From Fibrobacter sp. UWR4 (GTDB lineage Bacteria > Fibrobacterota > Fibrobacteria > Fibrobacterales > Fibrobacteraceae), in assembly GCF_003149045.1 (NCBI RefSeq), contig NZ_QGDU01000017.1:1-64000 (forward strand): DNA of 64,000 nucleotides, written 5' to 3'. The notes beneath the pieces were generated by a model that did not search any database, was not told the origin of the DNA, and worked only from the letters and a program-made list of their open reading frames with translations. Of this stretch, positions 41,719 to 51,020 are shown one piece after another. Each line of letters starts with the position of its first letter. The stretch's first letter is position 1. The translations under genes and the position numbers were made by a program.

Positions 41719-44208
41719 GTGCAGATTTTCAAAAAATTGAACTGTTTGGCAGTGTTTGGCTGCCTTGGACTCACCTTTGCCGGTTTGGTTGCCTGTGCCG
41801 ATGAAGAAGCTGCTTCCAAGCCCAATGTTCCCGGTAACGTTGTTGTTAACCCGGATACAGGTGATACTCTCGTTGTGAATCCGGAAACGGGTGATTCCAG
41901 CAAACAGCAGATTGATACCGTTACCCATATCGATCCCATTACTGGCGATACGATCAAGAAGATTGACACTCTTTTGATTCCTCTGGATTCTACCATGCGC
42001 TGGGTGGGTAACTCTGCACTGGTGATTACCGAAATTGCTCCTGTGAACCTGAACTGGCTCGACGAAGAAGGTCGCGATCCGGGTTGGGTCGAAATTTATA
42101 ATGCAGGTTCCGAGGCTGCAAACCTGAAGGGTTATGCGTTGATCGAAACCACGGAAAAGGGACGTAAGTGGATTTTCGGTGATGAACTGATTGCCGCAAA
42201 GAGCTTCCGTACTGTTTTCTGCGACAAGAAGAACCTGGTTACAGCTCCCAGCGATACGGAATTTGGTAAGGGCCGCACTCATACCAACTGGAAGCTGGAA
42301 AAGGATGGCGGTACCGTTTACCTGGTGGACCAGTACTTCGGTATCCGTGACTCCGTAAAGTATCCGTCCCTGGAATCTGGCGTTAGCTGGGGTATTGTGG
42401 ACGGTGGCGCCTGGAAGTATTTTGGCAAGCCCACTCCGGAAAAGGCAAATAATGTAGAAACTGCCTATGAAGGCATGGCTCCGGAATTCAAGTTCAATGG
42501 TTCCCAGGGTGGCTTCTATAACGAGCCCGTCGTTCTGAACGCTCCTACTGTATCTGACGGTATGAAGGTGCGCTGCACCCAGAACGGTTCTGAACCCACC
42601 AAGGATTCTCCGGAATTCAACCAGACCATCACTATCGAAAAGAACACGGTTCTTCGTTGTGCTGCCTTTAAGGATGGCCTTTTGACCAAGAAGACTGTGA
42701 CCAATACCTATTTCATCGGCGAGCAGGTGAAGATGCCTGTGGTTGCCGTGACTGTGGACTCTGTTTTCTTTAGGAATCATTATGTTCCGAAGTCCAGATG
42801 TTCCGGTGATGACCCGAAGACTTGTCCTGAAGGTTTGATGGCCGATGTGGAATTCCCGGCCCACGTGGAATATTTTGCCGAAGGAAGCAAGTCCAAGGAA
42901 AAGGCTTGGGAAATTGATGCTGGAATCTCCCTAATGGGTGGCTGGAGCCGTGTGGCGAACAAGAAGTCTGTGGCTGTGGTGATTCGTGAAGAATACCAGA
43001 ATGGCTGGCTCCATTACCCGTTGTTCGAAACCCGCAAGGATACCCATAGCAAGTTCAAGGGTTTCAACCTTCGTAACAACGGTAATCGTTTTGTCAGCGA
43101 CTATATGGAAGATGCCGTGGGTGGTGCCGCCTTGGAGGGCAGCGGCGTTGATTATCAGCGAAGCCGTCAGGTGGTGGTATTCTACAACGGCAAGTATTGG
43201 GGCATTCACGACATGCGTGAACGCTTCAACAAAAACTACGTAGAAACCAACTACGGAATCGACGCTGGTAATGTTGAAATCATCAAGATTCTGGGCCGTG
43301 CAGATTCCTCTTTGAGTGGAAACACCCTGAGCGCTGTCAACAACTTTAAGGGCTTGCTTGATATTGTCGGCAATGGCGACTTTAGTGGTGACAACAATCC
43401 GAACTATGCTTCTGTGAAGACTCTCATGGATGTGGGTAACTTTGCTGATTACATGATTGCTGAAATCTATTACAAGAATGGCGACTGGCCCAACAATAAC
43501 GTTCGTGCATGGCGCGCTCCGGGTCAGCCCTGGAAGTTCATGATTTATGACCTTGACCATGGTTTTGGCTGGGTCTGGGGCGTGAACGATGGTGAATTTA
43601 AAACGAATTCTACCAACATGTTTAGCTGGATCAAGAAGGGTGGTGGAAATAAGCCCTGTAAGGAATCTGGTTGCTTTGCAAACCTTTACATCCAGTTGAT
43701 CAAGAATCCTGAATTTAAGCGACTGTTCTTGAATCATGCTGCAGTGATGCATCAGAACTACCTGAATACCAGTGTGATTAGCAATGTGGTTGACCGTATT
43801 GAGGCTTCCATGGATGCTGACGATATCGAAAGAGACTACGAGGAGTTCCATTCTAAAGGCAAGACCTACTATGAAGAAGGATTCAGCAAGGACGGAACTC
43901 CGTTCAAGAGCTGGTCGGCTAAGCGCGATGACTCTGTGCTGGAAGACTATGCTGGTGAATTTGGTGTAAGCAACAGGGTGAATGTCACTATCGGTGCAAA
44001 CGGCAAGGGCAAGGTTCTTATGGAAGGCATGACCCTTCCGGGTGGCAAGTCTTCCTATACGGGCAAATTCTATGCTGGCATCGGTATGGAACTTACTGCG
44101 GTTCCTGACGAAGGCGCTATTTTTGCTGGCTGGTCTGACGGTTCTACCGATCCTACCCACCTGATTGCAACGGATAGCGATGTAACTATCACTGCAAACT
44201 TCAAGTAA
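41719..44208 (+). CDS. Secreted CotH-kinase lipoprotein with lamin-tail domain
   Basis: An 829-residue lipoprotein. From the GTG at 41719 (AGGTGG just upstream) the signal peptide reaches lipobox LVAC with Cys26. A Thr/Asp-rich linker with repeated NPDTGDT, NPETGDS and DPITGDT follows. Next come a lamin-tail domain (about 95-210), a chitobiase-type Ig domain (about 240-315), a CotH kinase domain (about 330-680) and a C-terminal bacterial repeat domain. The kinase shows NGKYWGIHDMRERFN and DLDHGFGW, the acidic metal-binding motif. CotH proteins phosphorylate secreted proteins, but the substrate here is unknown. An ATG at 41662 would add 19 residues ahead of the signal peptide. Confidence 0.87.
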   Translation: MQIFKKLNCLAVFGCLGLTFAGLVACADEEAASKPNVPGNVVVNPDTGDTLVVNPETGDSSKQQIDTVTHIDPITGDTIKKIDTLLIPLDSTMRWVGNSALVITEIAPVNLNWLDEEGRDPGWVEIYNAGSEAANLKGYALIETTEKGRKWIFGDELIAAKSFRTVFCDKKNLVTAPSDTEFGKGRTHTNWKLEKDGGTVYLVDQYFGIRDSVKYPSLESGVSWGIVDGGAWKYFGKPTPEKANNVETAYEGMAPEFKFNGSQGGFYNEPVVLNAPTVSDGMKVRCTQNGSEPTKDSPEFNQTITIEKNTVLRCAAFKDGLLTKKTVTNTYFIGEQVKMPVVAVTVDSVFFRNHYVPKSRCSGDDPKTCPEGLMADVEFPAHVEYFAEGSKSKEKAWEIDAGISLMGGWSRVANKKSVAVVIREEYQNGWLHYPLFETRKDTHSKFKGFNLRNNGNRFVSDYMEDAVGGAALEGSGVDYQRSRQVVVFYNGKYWGIHDMRERFNKNYVETNYGIDAGNVEIIKILGRADSSLSGNTLSAVNNFKGLLDIVGNGDFSGDNNPNYASVKTLMDVGNFADYMIAEIYYKNGDWPNNNVRAWRAPGQPWKFMIYDLDHGFGWVWGVNDGEFKTNSTNMFSWIKKGGGNKPCKESGCFANLYIQLIKNPEFKRLFLNHAAVMHQNYLNTSVISNVVDRIEASMDADDIERDYEEFHSKGKTYYEEGFSKDGTPFKSWSAKRDDSVLEDYAGEFGVSNRVNVTIGANGKGKVLMEGMTLPGGKSSYTGKFYAGIGMELTAVPDEGAIFAGWSDGSTDPTHLIATDSDVTITANFK

Positions 44209-44230
44209 TTGAAATTACGGAACGTATAAA

Positions 44231-44257
44231 GCACGGGCGAAAGTCCGTGCTTTTTTT
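44231..44257 (+). terminator. Terminator of the CotH-kinase gene
   Basis: GCACGGGC (44231-44238) pairs with GTCCGTGC (44243-44250) around a GAAA loop, followed by seven T residues. Confidence 0.9.
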
Positions 44258-44303
44258 GTGTCTGGGAAAAGACTGGAGTTTGGCAATTTCTAAATTGCGG
44301 GTC

Positions 44304-45014
44304 ATGAGTTCCAAGAAGAAAGACCCGAATGATAAAAGCTATGTCCGTGCCATGTTCGATGAAATTTCCGGACGGTACGACTTCCTGAATCATTCATTGA
44401 GCTGTTGTCAGGATATTCTCTGGCGAAGGGCCTGCTGTAAGGAACTGAGAAAGGTAAAGCCGGGAAAGCGCCTGCTGGACTTGTGTGGTGGCACTGGGGA
44501 TTTTGCGGTGACCTACGAAAAGTTTAACGGGACTCAGGACTTGGCTATCCTTGGGGATTTTTCCTTCGGGATGTTGAAGGGGGCGGAAGGCAAGAAAACT
44601 TCTGCGGTCCCTGTCCAATTGGATGCCATGAAAATGCCGTTTCAGGATAAGACCTTCGATGTGATCCTGAATGGATTTGGCATGCGTAACGTGCCCAACG
44701 TGGAAGTCGCCCTGAAGGAATCCGCCCGCGTGCTGGATGAGGGGGGCTACCTGCAGATTCTGGAATTTTTTGCGCCCAGAAATATTTTCAACAAGTTTTT
44801 CTACAAGGTTCTCGCCCCGCTGTTTATTCCCATCATGGGTGCCTTCTTTAGCAAGAAGGATGCGTACGAGTATCTTGTAAATTCCGTGACGAACTTTTTG
44901 CCGGTAGCGGATTTTGTATCCCTTGCGGAAAAGAACGGCATGGATCTGGTTCATGTGAAGCCCTGCTTCTTTGGGGTTGCCTACCGCGTGCTTTTGAAGA
45001 AGAGGGCTAAGTAG
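44304..45014 (+). CDS. ubiE: Demethylmenaquinone methyltransferase (UbiE/MenG)
   Basis: A 236-residue SAM-dependent methyltransferase performing the last step of menaquinone synthesis. FDEISGRYDFLNHSLS and the SAM motif LDLCGGTGDF are typical. The ATG at 44304 gives the family N-terminus; upstream in-frame codons lie in the preceding terminator region. It leads a coupled block with ubiX and ubiA. Confidence 0.92.
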   Translation: MSSKKKDPNDKSYVRAMFDEISGRYDFLNHSLSCCQDILWRRACCKELRKVKPGKRLLDLCGGTGDFAVTYEKFNGTQDLAILGDFSFGMLKGAEGKKTSAVPVQLDAMKMPFQDKTFDVILNGFGMRNVPNVEVALKESARVLDEGGYLQILEFFAPRNIFNKFFYKVLAPLFIPIMGAFFSKKDAYEYLVNSVTNFLPVADFVSLAEKNGMDLVHVKPCFFGVAYRVLLKKRAK

Positions 45015-45583
45015 TGGGCCGTTTTATTCTTGGCGTAACAGGGGCAAGCGGGGCGATTTACGCCACGCGAACTGCCATGTACCTGAAGGACCTGGGCCAT
45101 CATGTAACGGCCTTGGTGACGGCTCCTGGCCGCGATGTGGTGGCCTATGAAGGTCAGACGGCCTTGTATGACTATTGCGATGTGCTGCCGGATGTCAATG
45201 ACTTCTTTGCGGAATGTGCCAGCGGGAGCGCGGATTACGCAGGCATGGCCGTAGTGCCTTGCTCCATGGGAACTTTAGGACGTATCGCTAACGGTACTTC
45301 CGATAACTTGCTTGTACGATCTGCGGATGTGTGTCTTAAGGAACGTCGTTCCCTGGTGATTGTGCCTCGTGAAATGCCTTACAACTTGATCCACCTGGAA
45401 AATATGGAACGTCTGACAAGGGCTGGGGCCGTGGTGATTGCGGCTAGTCCCCAGTTCTATAGCAAGCCTTCCTCTATGGAGGAACTGGTGGATACGGTGG
45501 TGGTGAAGGTGCTGAAGCACTTGGGCGTGGATGCTGCTGACTTGGCGAAGATTGTGGAACCCTGGAAGAAAGCTGATGTTTAA
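45014..45583 (+). CDS. ubiX: UbiX-family flavin prenyltransferase
   Basis: A 189-residue flavoprotein that makes the prenylated FMN cofactor needed by UbiD-type decarboxylases. GVTGASGAIYA at the N-terminus, VVPCSMGTLGRIANG and VIVPREMPYN are diagnostic. The GTG start overlaps the ubiE stop by one base (TAGTG). In futalosine-pathway organisms it supports the decarboxylation of prenylated dihydroxynaphthoate; the UbiD partner is not in the window. Confidence 0.93.
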   Translation: MGRFILGVTGASGAIYATRTAMYLKDLGHHVTALVTAPGRDVVAYEGQTALYDYCDVLPDVNDFFAECASGSADYAGMAVVPCSMGTLGRIANGTSDNLLVRSADVCLKERRSLVIVPREMPYNLIHLENMERLTRAGAVVIAASPQFYSKPSSMEELVDTVVVKVLKHLGVDAADLAKIVEPWKKADV

Positions 45584-46469
45584 GAAAATTCAAGAATTTG
45601 GTCACCTGGTTCGTTTGAGCCACTCCTTGTTTGCCATGCCCTTTGCCATTGGCTCCATGTGGGTTGCGGCCAATGGTTTTCGTGACATGCCCGCCATGGA
45701 AATTGTCCGCATTGTCGGGCTGATTGTTCTGTGCATGGTGACGGCCCGCAATAGCGCCATGAGTTTCAATCGCATTGCGGATGCGGATATCGATGCGAAG
45801 AATCCTCGCACGGCAAAACGCCATCTTCCCGATGGTCGACTGAGCAAGAAATCCGTTATCGCTTTCCTTGCCATAAATGGCGTGCTGTTCGTTGTATTTG
45901 CAGCCTTGCTGCAGCCGCTGGCAGGTCTCCTTGCCCTTCCCGTGTGGCTGCTGTTGCTGTCCTATTCCTACTGGAAACGCTTTAGCTGGCTTTGCCATTG
46001 GTTCCTGGGTTTCGCTATCGGTATGAGCCCTCTGGGGGCCTGGATTGCCGTGCGCGGGGAGTTTGCTGTTTTCCCTATTTTCCTGTTGGTGATTCTGATG
46101 CTCTGGATGGGCGGTTTCGATATTATCTATGCCACTCAGGACGAAGAAATCGATCGTCAGATGGGGCTCCATTCCGTGCCGGCCCGCTTTGGCCGCAAGC
46201 GTTCCTTGCAGATTGCCTTCTGGAGTCATGTGGCCATGCTTGCTCTCTGTGTGGCCTTTGGCTTGGTATGGAACATGGGGGCACCCTGGTGGGTGGTAAC
46301 TGGCCTTATGACCGCCGCAATTTGCTACATCCACTTGTTTAGAAAGTCCGACGATCTGGATGCCATGAATAGGGATTTCTTTTTGGCAAACGTGGCCATT
46401 AGCGCCCTTGTGATGGTGGGCCTGATTGTATGGATGATTATGGGAGGAGACGTCAATGTCCTTTTCTGA
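45576..46469 (+). CDS. UbiA-family prenyltransferase (probable MqnP)
   Basis: A 297-residue membrane protein with about eight to nine helices. The first Asp-rich motif is NRIADADIDAKNPRTAKR, and the second is YATQDEEIDRQMGL. It attaches an isoprenoid chain to an aromatic acid; with mqnB/mqnD elsewhere and ubiE/ubiX adjacent, the substrate is most likely 1,4-dihydroxy-6-naphthoate. The ATG lies inside the last codons of ubiX. Confidence 0.88.
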   Translation: MFKKIQEFGHLVRLSHSLFAMPFAIGSMWVAANGFRDMPAMEIVRIVGLIVLCMVTARNSAMSFNRIADADIDAKNPRTAKRHLPDGRLSKKSVIAFLAINGVLFVVFAALLQPLAGLLALPVWLLLLSYSYWKRFSWLCHWFLGFAIGMSPLGAWIAVRGEFAVFPIFLLVILMLWMGGFDIIYATQDEEIDRQMGLHSVPARFGRKRSLQIAFWSHVAMLALCVAFGLVWNMGAPWWVVTGLMTAAICYIHLFRKSDDLDAMNRDFFLANVAISALVMVGLIVWMIMGGDVNVLF

Positions 46470-46680
46470 TAAGAAGTTTACGAACGAAGATAAGATCAAG
46501 ATGTTTGAGCGCATGGGTGCCACTGGCGCCATCGTTGCCTTAATTTTTGTGTTCCTGCTGGAAACGGGTTATGCCGGTCCGTATGTGGAACTGGTGAACA
46601 TGGGCCTTACCGCAATGATCGTGGTCCTTGCGGTTTCCCTGGTGGGTAGCGTCTTCTTTAAGAGCCGCCGAAAAAAATAG
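46456..46680 (+). CDS. Small two-helix membrane protein
   Basis: A 74-residue protein with a charged N-terminus, two hydrophobic segments (about 22-37 and 50-68) and a basic end (KSRRKK). I recognise no family. It overlaps the end of the prenyltransferase gene by 14 bases, GGGAGGAG precedes its ATG, and it may assist the prenyltransferase. Confidence 0.65.
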   Translation: MSFSDKKFTNEDKIKMFERMGATGAIVALIFVFLLETGYAGPYVELVNMGLTAMIVVLAVSLVGSVFFKSRRKK

Positions 46681-46698
46681 TCCTGTATTTTTGAATAC

Positions 46699-47529
46699 CT
46701 AGATTTCCAGGTCCGCGGAGTAGACGGTCTGTACTTCTCCATCATCGGTCTGGAACAGCAGGCTTCCATCGGGTTGCATATCCAGAATGCGGCCCGATTT
46801 TTTTGTGGCGCCTTCGCCACTATTGCGGTTCTCGTCCGTACAACGATTGTTGACGACGATGGTTCCGCGGGCGCCGATGAACTGGTCCATCTTTTTCCAG
46901 GCGGCCACCCACGGGGAAATTCCAAATGCCTTGAACTGTCCTACGGCACGTTCCAGATTCCCGATGAGAGTCTGGAGGAGCTTTTCGCGGTTGATGGTGC
47001 GGCCCGCAATGGCTTTCAGGGTGGTGACGTCACGATCGAGGAAAGCGTAGTCCTGCGGGTCGCTATTGACGTTAATGCCTACGCCCATGTTGAGGGCGGG
47101 CTTTCCCTTCTGGAAGACGATTTCCGCCAGGATGCCGCAGAACTTGCTTTTCCCGAAGAGGATGTCGTTGGGCCATTTTACCGTGACGCGAGTTTCGCCT
47201 GGACCTTGCAGGTCGCGGAAAACTTCAGCGAAAGTCAGGGCCGCTACCTGAGTGATTTGCGGGGTGACGTTCAGGGGAATGCCATCCAGCGGAATCAGGA
47301 TGTTGAAATAGAGGTTCTTCCCTTCGGGGGAGGCCCAGGTACGTTCGTGCCTGCCACGGCCCGCGCTCTGGCTATCTGCTACAAAGAGCGTGCCCGGCTG
47401 GATAGCGCCTGTCACAGCCTGCTGTTTCATCAGGCTATGGGTGCTTTCGATGGTCTTGAATAATTGGGCGGGAGCGCTTGCAAATCCCGAAAGGTTCCAG
47501 TGGTCGAAATCTTTTTCCGGAGTGAACAT
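46699..47529 (-). CDS. birA: Biotin-[acetyl-CoA-carboxylase] ligase
   Basis: A 276-residue biotin protein ligase that attaches biotin to carboxylase carrier domains. The biotin-loop motif appears as GRGRHERTW, with KWPNDI and GVGINVNS following, and a small C-terminal SH3-like domain. The N-terminal DNA-binding domain of E. coli BirA is absent, so it is a ligase only. It lies five bases after the upstream gene on the same strand. Confidence 0.92.
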   Translation of the reverse strand: MFTPEKDFDHWNLSGFASAPAQLFKTIESTHSLMKQQAVTGAIQPGTLFVADSQSAGRGRHERTWASPEGKNLYFNILIPLDGIPLNVTPQITQVAALTFAEVFRDLQGPGETRVTVKWPNDILFGKSKFCGILAEIVFQKGKPALNMGVGINVNSDPQDYAFLDRDVTTLKAIAGRTINREKLLQTLIGNLERAVGQFKAFGISPWVAAWKKMDQFIGARGTIVVNNRCTDENRNSGEGATKKSGRILDMQPDGSLLFQTDDGEVQTVYSADLEI

Positions 47530-47534
47530 GGGGA

Positions 47535-47969
47535 CTACTTGTCCTTTTCCATGTCTTCCAGCATCTTCATGGCTTCTTCCGGGAAGATCAGGAAGTATTC
47601 CTTCTTGCGGTCTTCGAAGAGCTGCAGCATACGTTCCTGTTCGAACTGTTCACGGTCGATATTCTGCATGAAGAATTCGTCACGGGCAAAGTCGCGGGTG
47701 GTCATGAGTTTCTTCATTTCTTCGGAAAGATCCACCTGATCCCAAAGGATGTAGTAGGAACCGGTAAAACCATCGGAGAACACGTTCACGTCCAAGGTTA
47801 CGGCGTTTGCCTTGGATGAATCCACCATCCTGACCGTAGTTTCACGTTTTTCGGGTCGGAAAACATCGACATCTTTTGCTTGGAGGGGGGTATCCTGTGC
47901 CATGGCTGCAGGAACCGCAACAAGTGCTGCGACAAAAAATGGGATGATTCTGGATTCCTCGTAACTCAT
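47535..47969 (-). CDS. Secreted protein of unknown function
   Basis: A 144-residue exported protein with a signal peptide (hydrophobic about 8-24, ending AMA) and a charged helical C-terminal half rich in Glu, Phe and Met. No family is recognised. An in-frame TTG at 48008 would add 13 residues but forms part of a TTGCAA that may be a -35 box; TATATT ends seven bases before the ATG at 47969. The mRNA may be leaderless. birA follows. Confidence 0.65.
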   Translation of the reverse strand: MSYEESRIIPFFVAALVAVPAAMAQDTPLQAKDVDVFRPEKRETTVRMVDSSKANAVTLDVNVFSDGFTGSYYILWDQVDLSEEMKKLMTTRDFARDEFFMQNIDREQFEQERMLQLFEDRKKEYFLIFPEEAMKMLEDMEKDK

Positions 47970-48071
47970 GGGTATCAATATACGTAATTCACGGGAATTT
48001 GGTTGCAACTATCTTATGAGATGATGCAGGATGTGAATTTTCCGTATTTTTAATCACTAAGAAATACGCTC

Positions 48072-49079
48072 TTACAGAGCCAGGGGCATCCAGGGCTTGA
48101 CTACGTCCACGGATGTTAGTTTGTTCTGTCTGACGCGACGGATTGCTGCTGCGGCGATCATGGCACCGTTATCGGTACTTAAACTACGGTCGGGAATGCA
48201 GAAACGTATTCCATGCTTGCCGCAGTAATCCTGCAGGCGAGTGCGGAGCCAGGCGTTGGCGCTTACACCACCGCCCATGACCAAGGTCTTCATCTTGGTG
48301 AGCTTTAGTGCGTTGATGGTCTTGGTCACCAGGCTGTCCACGATGGCGTCTTCCAGTGAGGCGCAGATATCGCCCAGGTTTGCCTGAATGTATTCCGGAT
48401 CGTGAGTTTCCGTGTAGCGGAGAACTGCAGTCTTCAGGCCACTGAAGGAAAATTCGCAGTTGTCATGACCACGGAGTGCGCGGGGGAATTCTACAAACTT
48501 GCGATTGCCGTTGGCTCCGAGACGGCTGATGGTGGCGCCTGCGGGATACTTGAGTCCCAGCAGCTTACCGCATTTGTCAAAGGCTTCGCCAGCGGCGTCG
48601 TCGCGGGTACGTCCAATGCTTGTATACTTGAATCCAGGTTCTTCCAGTACCAGCTCTGTGTGGCCACCAGAAACGGTAAGCGTCAGGAACGGGGGCTCGA
48701 TATCCGGATTACTGAGCCATGCAGCTGCAAGGTGACCCTCCAGATGGTTCATGCCGTAGGCAGGGATGTTCAAATCTCTAGCAAGACCCTTGGCAAAACT
48801 TGCTCCTACCAGAAGCGGTCCCATAAGGCCTGGGCCCGTGGTATAGGCGATGGCATCGATGTCTTCCATCTTGATGCCCGCTTCCTTAACGGCCGCTTCT
48901 GCCACAGGGACTATCTTTTGCAGGTGGGCACGGGCTGCGATTTCGGGAACTACACCGCCATAGAGGGCGTGTTCGTCGATCTGGCTGTAAAGCGGGTTGG
49001 AAAGGACCTTGAGGGGTTCATCCTGCAGGATGGCGCAGGCGGTTTCGTCACAGCTGGATTCAATTCCAAGCCAAATCAT
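48072..49079 (-). CDS. tsaD: tRNA N6-adenosine threonylcarbamoyltransferase TsaD
   Basis: A 335-residue enzyme of the t6A37 tRNA modification, acting with TsaB, TsaC and TsaE. The N-terminal GIESSCDETACAI, the metal-binding NHLEGHL and the C-terminal DNGAMIAAAA segment are conserved. It starts in an ATGA overlap with the end of ybbR. The partners are not in the window. Confidence 0.96.
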   Translation of the reverse strand: MIWLGIESSCDETACAILQDEPLKVLSNPLYSQIDEHALYGGVVPEIAARAHLQKIVPVAEAAVKEAGIKMEDIDAIAYTTGPGLMGPLLVGASFAKGLARDLNIPAYGMNHLEGHLAAAWLSNPDIEPPFLTLTVSGGHTELVLEEPGFKYTSIGRTRDDAAGEAFDKCGKLLGLKYPAGATISRLGANGNRKFVEFPRALRGHDNCEFSFSGLKTAVLRYTETHDPEYIQANLGDICASLEDAIVDSLVTKTINALKLTKMKTLVMGGGVSANAWLRTRLQDYCGKHGIRFCIPDRSLSTDNGAMIAAAAIRRVRQNKLTSVDVVKPWMPLAL

Positions 49080-50107
49080 TGATCTGCCTCCTCGACGGCT
49101 TCTGCTTTAGGCTCCACTTTTTCTTCCTTCTTCTTCAGGTAAACCTTGTCCGGTTTAAGTTCAATAGCCTTGATGGATTTTTCCCGATTGACGGAAGAAG
49201 GTAAAGTCAACTTTGTTGTGGGGGGAAGGCTGTCTGCGTCTTCGATAGCGAAACGGTTGAACTCCATGATGAGTTCGATATGATCCTTGGTGATGGAATC
49301 CAGAACCTGTTCACCGCCGGTAATTTCTACAGAGACGGTGTCCGGAGAAAGGCTGTAGATGTTACGGTCGTAGAAGCCGATGAGGGCGACCGGGACGCGT
49401 TTGAAAACCTTGGAAGCCATTTTCTGGATGTTGACGGAAATCTTGACGCTGGAATCGCTGGGAGAAACAAATCCCGGGAAAGATTCAAAATTCAGGGGGA
49501 CCGTAAAGACCTTACTATCCTTGAGGGTATCGAAGGTCGTGGAGTCCGTGGGGATGTCGATGATTCTTGCTAGAGCGTTGCGGGCACCGGATACCTGGAT
49601 TTCTTCAGGGATAATTTTCGGTTCGTCGGCTAGCAGGTATCCCTGGGCAGCGTTAATAGTGGCATTTGCCCTGACAGGGACGTTACGGACGATTCGGGTG
49701 TCCAGATCCAGGTCTATGAACAACACTCGATTTTCGGGTTCTACAAACTTTACGTTAGCGTAGCCGGGAGCGGAGAAGTTCTTTTGGTCCAGATGTATAC
49801 GGATTGCCCCAAGTTCGGCTTTCTGGAGGTCTACTACCATGGCGACGGCATTTGTATTGCCCTTGGAAATATCGCGATGGAGACGAATCAAGTCCCAGGT
49901 CTTGCCTTCCACGGTAATGTGAATGGAGTGGGGCGGCTTGGAGGCGATAGCCATTGTTTCGGGAAGCTTTACAAAGTTCAGCGGAACTTCCAGGACCAAC
50001 TGATAATCCTGTCGTGAAATCACGATAAACCAGATTGCGATGCCAAAAAGCAGTGCTGTTATCTTTAATGCGATGTTTCCCATAGTCGTCTCGAAAAGAA
50101 CTGGCAT
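49076..50107 (-). CDS. YbbR-domain membrane-anchored protein
   Basis: A 343-residue protein with a transmembrane helix (about 13-31) followed by repeated YbbR-like beta domains (PVRANATINAAQGYLL is a typical start) and a Lys/Glu/Ala-rich C-terminus. In Firmicutes a relative (CdaR) regulates a di-AMP cyclase; no cyclase is visible here. TATAAC lies seven bases before the ATG with no Shine-Dalgarno site. Its start codon is only 22 bases from that of divergent ftsX. Confidence 0.82.
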   Translation of the reverse strand: MPVLFETTMGNIALKITALLFGIAIWFIVISRQDYQLVLEVPLNFVKLPETMAIASKPPHSIHITVEGKTWDLIRLHRDISKGNTNAVAMVVDLQKAELGAIRIHLDQKNFSAPGYANVKFVEPENRVLFIDLDLDTRIVRNVPVRANATINAAQGYLLADEPKIIPEEIQVSGARNALARIIDIPTDSTTFDTLKDSKVFTVPLNFESFPGFVSPSDSSVKISVNIQKMASKVFKRVPVALIGFYDRNIYSLSPDTVSVEITGGEQVLDSITKDHIELIMEFNRFAIEDADSLPPTTKLTLPSSVNREKSIKAIELKPDKVYLKKKEEKVEPKAEAVEEADQ

Positions 50108-50114
50108 AAATTTA

Positions 50115-50122
50115 GTTATAAT
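50115..50122. promoter_or_regulatory. Overlapping divergent -10 boxes of ybbR and ftsX
   Basis: GTTATAAT at 50115-50122 gives TATAAT for ftsX (50117-50122, seven bases before GTG 50130) and TATAAC for ybbR on the minus strand (50120-50115, seven bases before ATG 50107). Both transcripts would begin at or near their start codons. Confidence 0.5.
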
Positions 50123-50129
50123 TCGCTTT

Positions 50130-51017
50130 GTGTTCGGACAACTAGGTTATTTAATATCGGAATCTTTCCGCGGAATGAGGCAGCACCGTTCGGTGATCTT
50201 CCCATCCCTTGTGACGATTTTTCTTTGCTCTCTGCTTCTTGCATCTTGTCTCACTGTTCTGGGGGCTACCATGCGGCTTCTGGACACGGAGAAAAATCTC
50301 TATGCGGTGGAAGCTTTTTTGCCGGATGATATTCCTGCAGACTCCATCAAGGCTGTTCAGCAGAGGCTTGAACACCACAAGTATGTGGACTCCGTATCCT
50401 TCATCAGTGCGGACTCCGCCCTGAGAGATTTTAGAAGTCATTTTTCCGCTGAAATGCTGGACCTGGTGGAAGGAAATCCCTTGCCGCCTTATTTCCGCAT
50501 GACCGTTAAGGAAGAAAATCAAAACCCTGGGGACTTGGCGGTTCTTGTAAACGCCCTGTCCAGTGAGGATTATTTTGAGGAAGTCCAGGCTCCCGTAGAT
50601 TGGGTGGAAAAGATTGCCGCCTGGAAATTCAAGATGATTTTCTGGCCCATTTGCATTAGTATCCTTTTGCTAATTACCCTATCCCTGATTATTTGCAATT
50701 CTGTACGTCTTTCCTTGCTTTCAAGAAAGTTGCTGGTGGAAAATATGAAATACGCTGGCGGAAGCTATTTCTTCATCGAATTTCCTTTTGTCATGCAGGG
50801 GGTAATCCAGGGTTTTTTAGGAAGTGGTTTTGCAGTTGTCCTGCTGTTTGCTTCCATCCGATCCTTGACCCAGTCCTTGCCCATCGTTGATGTTTATGCC
50901 CAGGGGGCAGGCTTTGTCTTTGTCGCTGTAATCTTGCTGGTCACAATCCTTTCCGGCTATTTCAGTTTCAGCACGGTGCGTAGGTTCCTGAATGTCAAAC
51001 GTAGTGAACAGGACTAA
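50130..51017 (+). CDS. ftsX: Cell-division protein FtsX
   Basis: A 295-residue four-helix permease-like protein: helix 1 at about 28-50, a periplasmic domain, and helices at about 178-200, 225-247 and 260-285. With FtsE it drives peptidoglycan hydrolase activators at the septum. The GTG at 50130 opens the typical FtsX N-terminus; upstream in-frame ATGs lie within divergent ybbR. No ftsE is adjacent, unlike most genomes. An EnvC-like gene follows. Confidence 0.85.
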   Translation: MFGQLGYLISESFRGMRQHRSVIFPSLVTIFLCSLLLASCLTVLGATMRLLDTEKNLYAVEAFLPDDIPADSIKAVQQRLEHHKYVDSVSFISADSALRDFRSHFSAEMLDLVEGNPLPPYFRMTVKEENQNPGDLAVLVNALSSEDYFEEVQAPVDWVEKIAAWKFKMIFWPICISILLLITLSLIICNSVRLSLLSRKLLVENMKYAGGSYFFIEFPFVMQGVIQGFLGSGFAVVLLFASIRSLTQSLPIVDVYAQGAGFVFVAVILLVTILSGYFSFSTVRRFLNVKRSEQD

Positions 51018-51020
51018 CGG

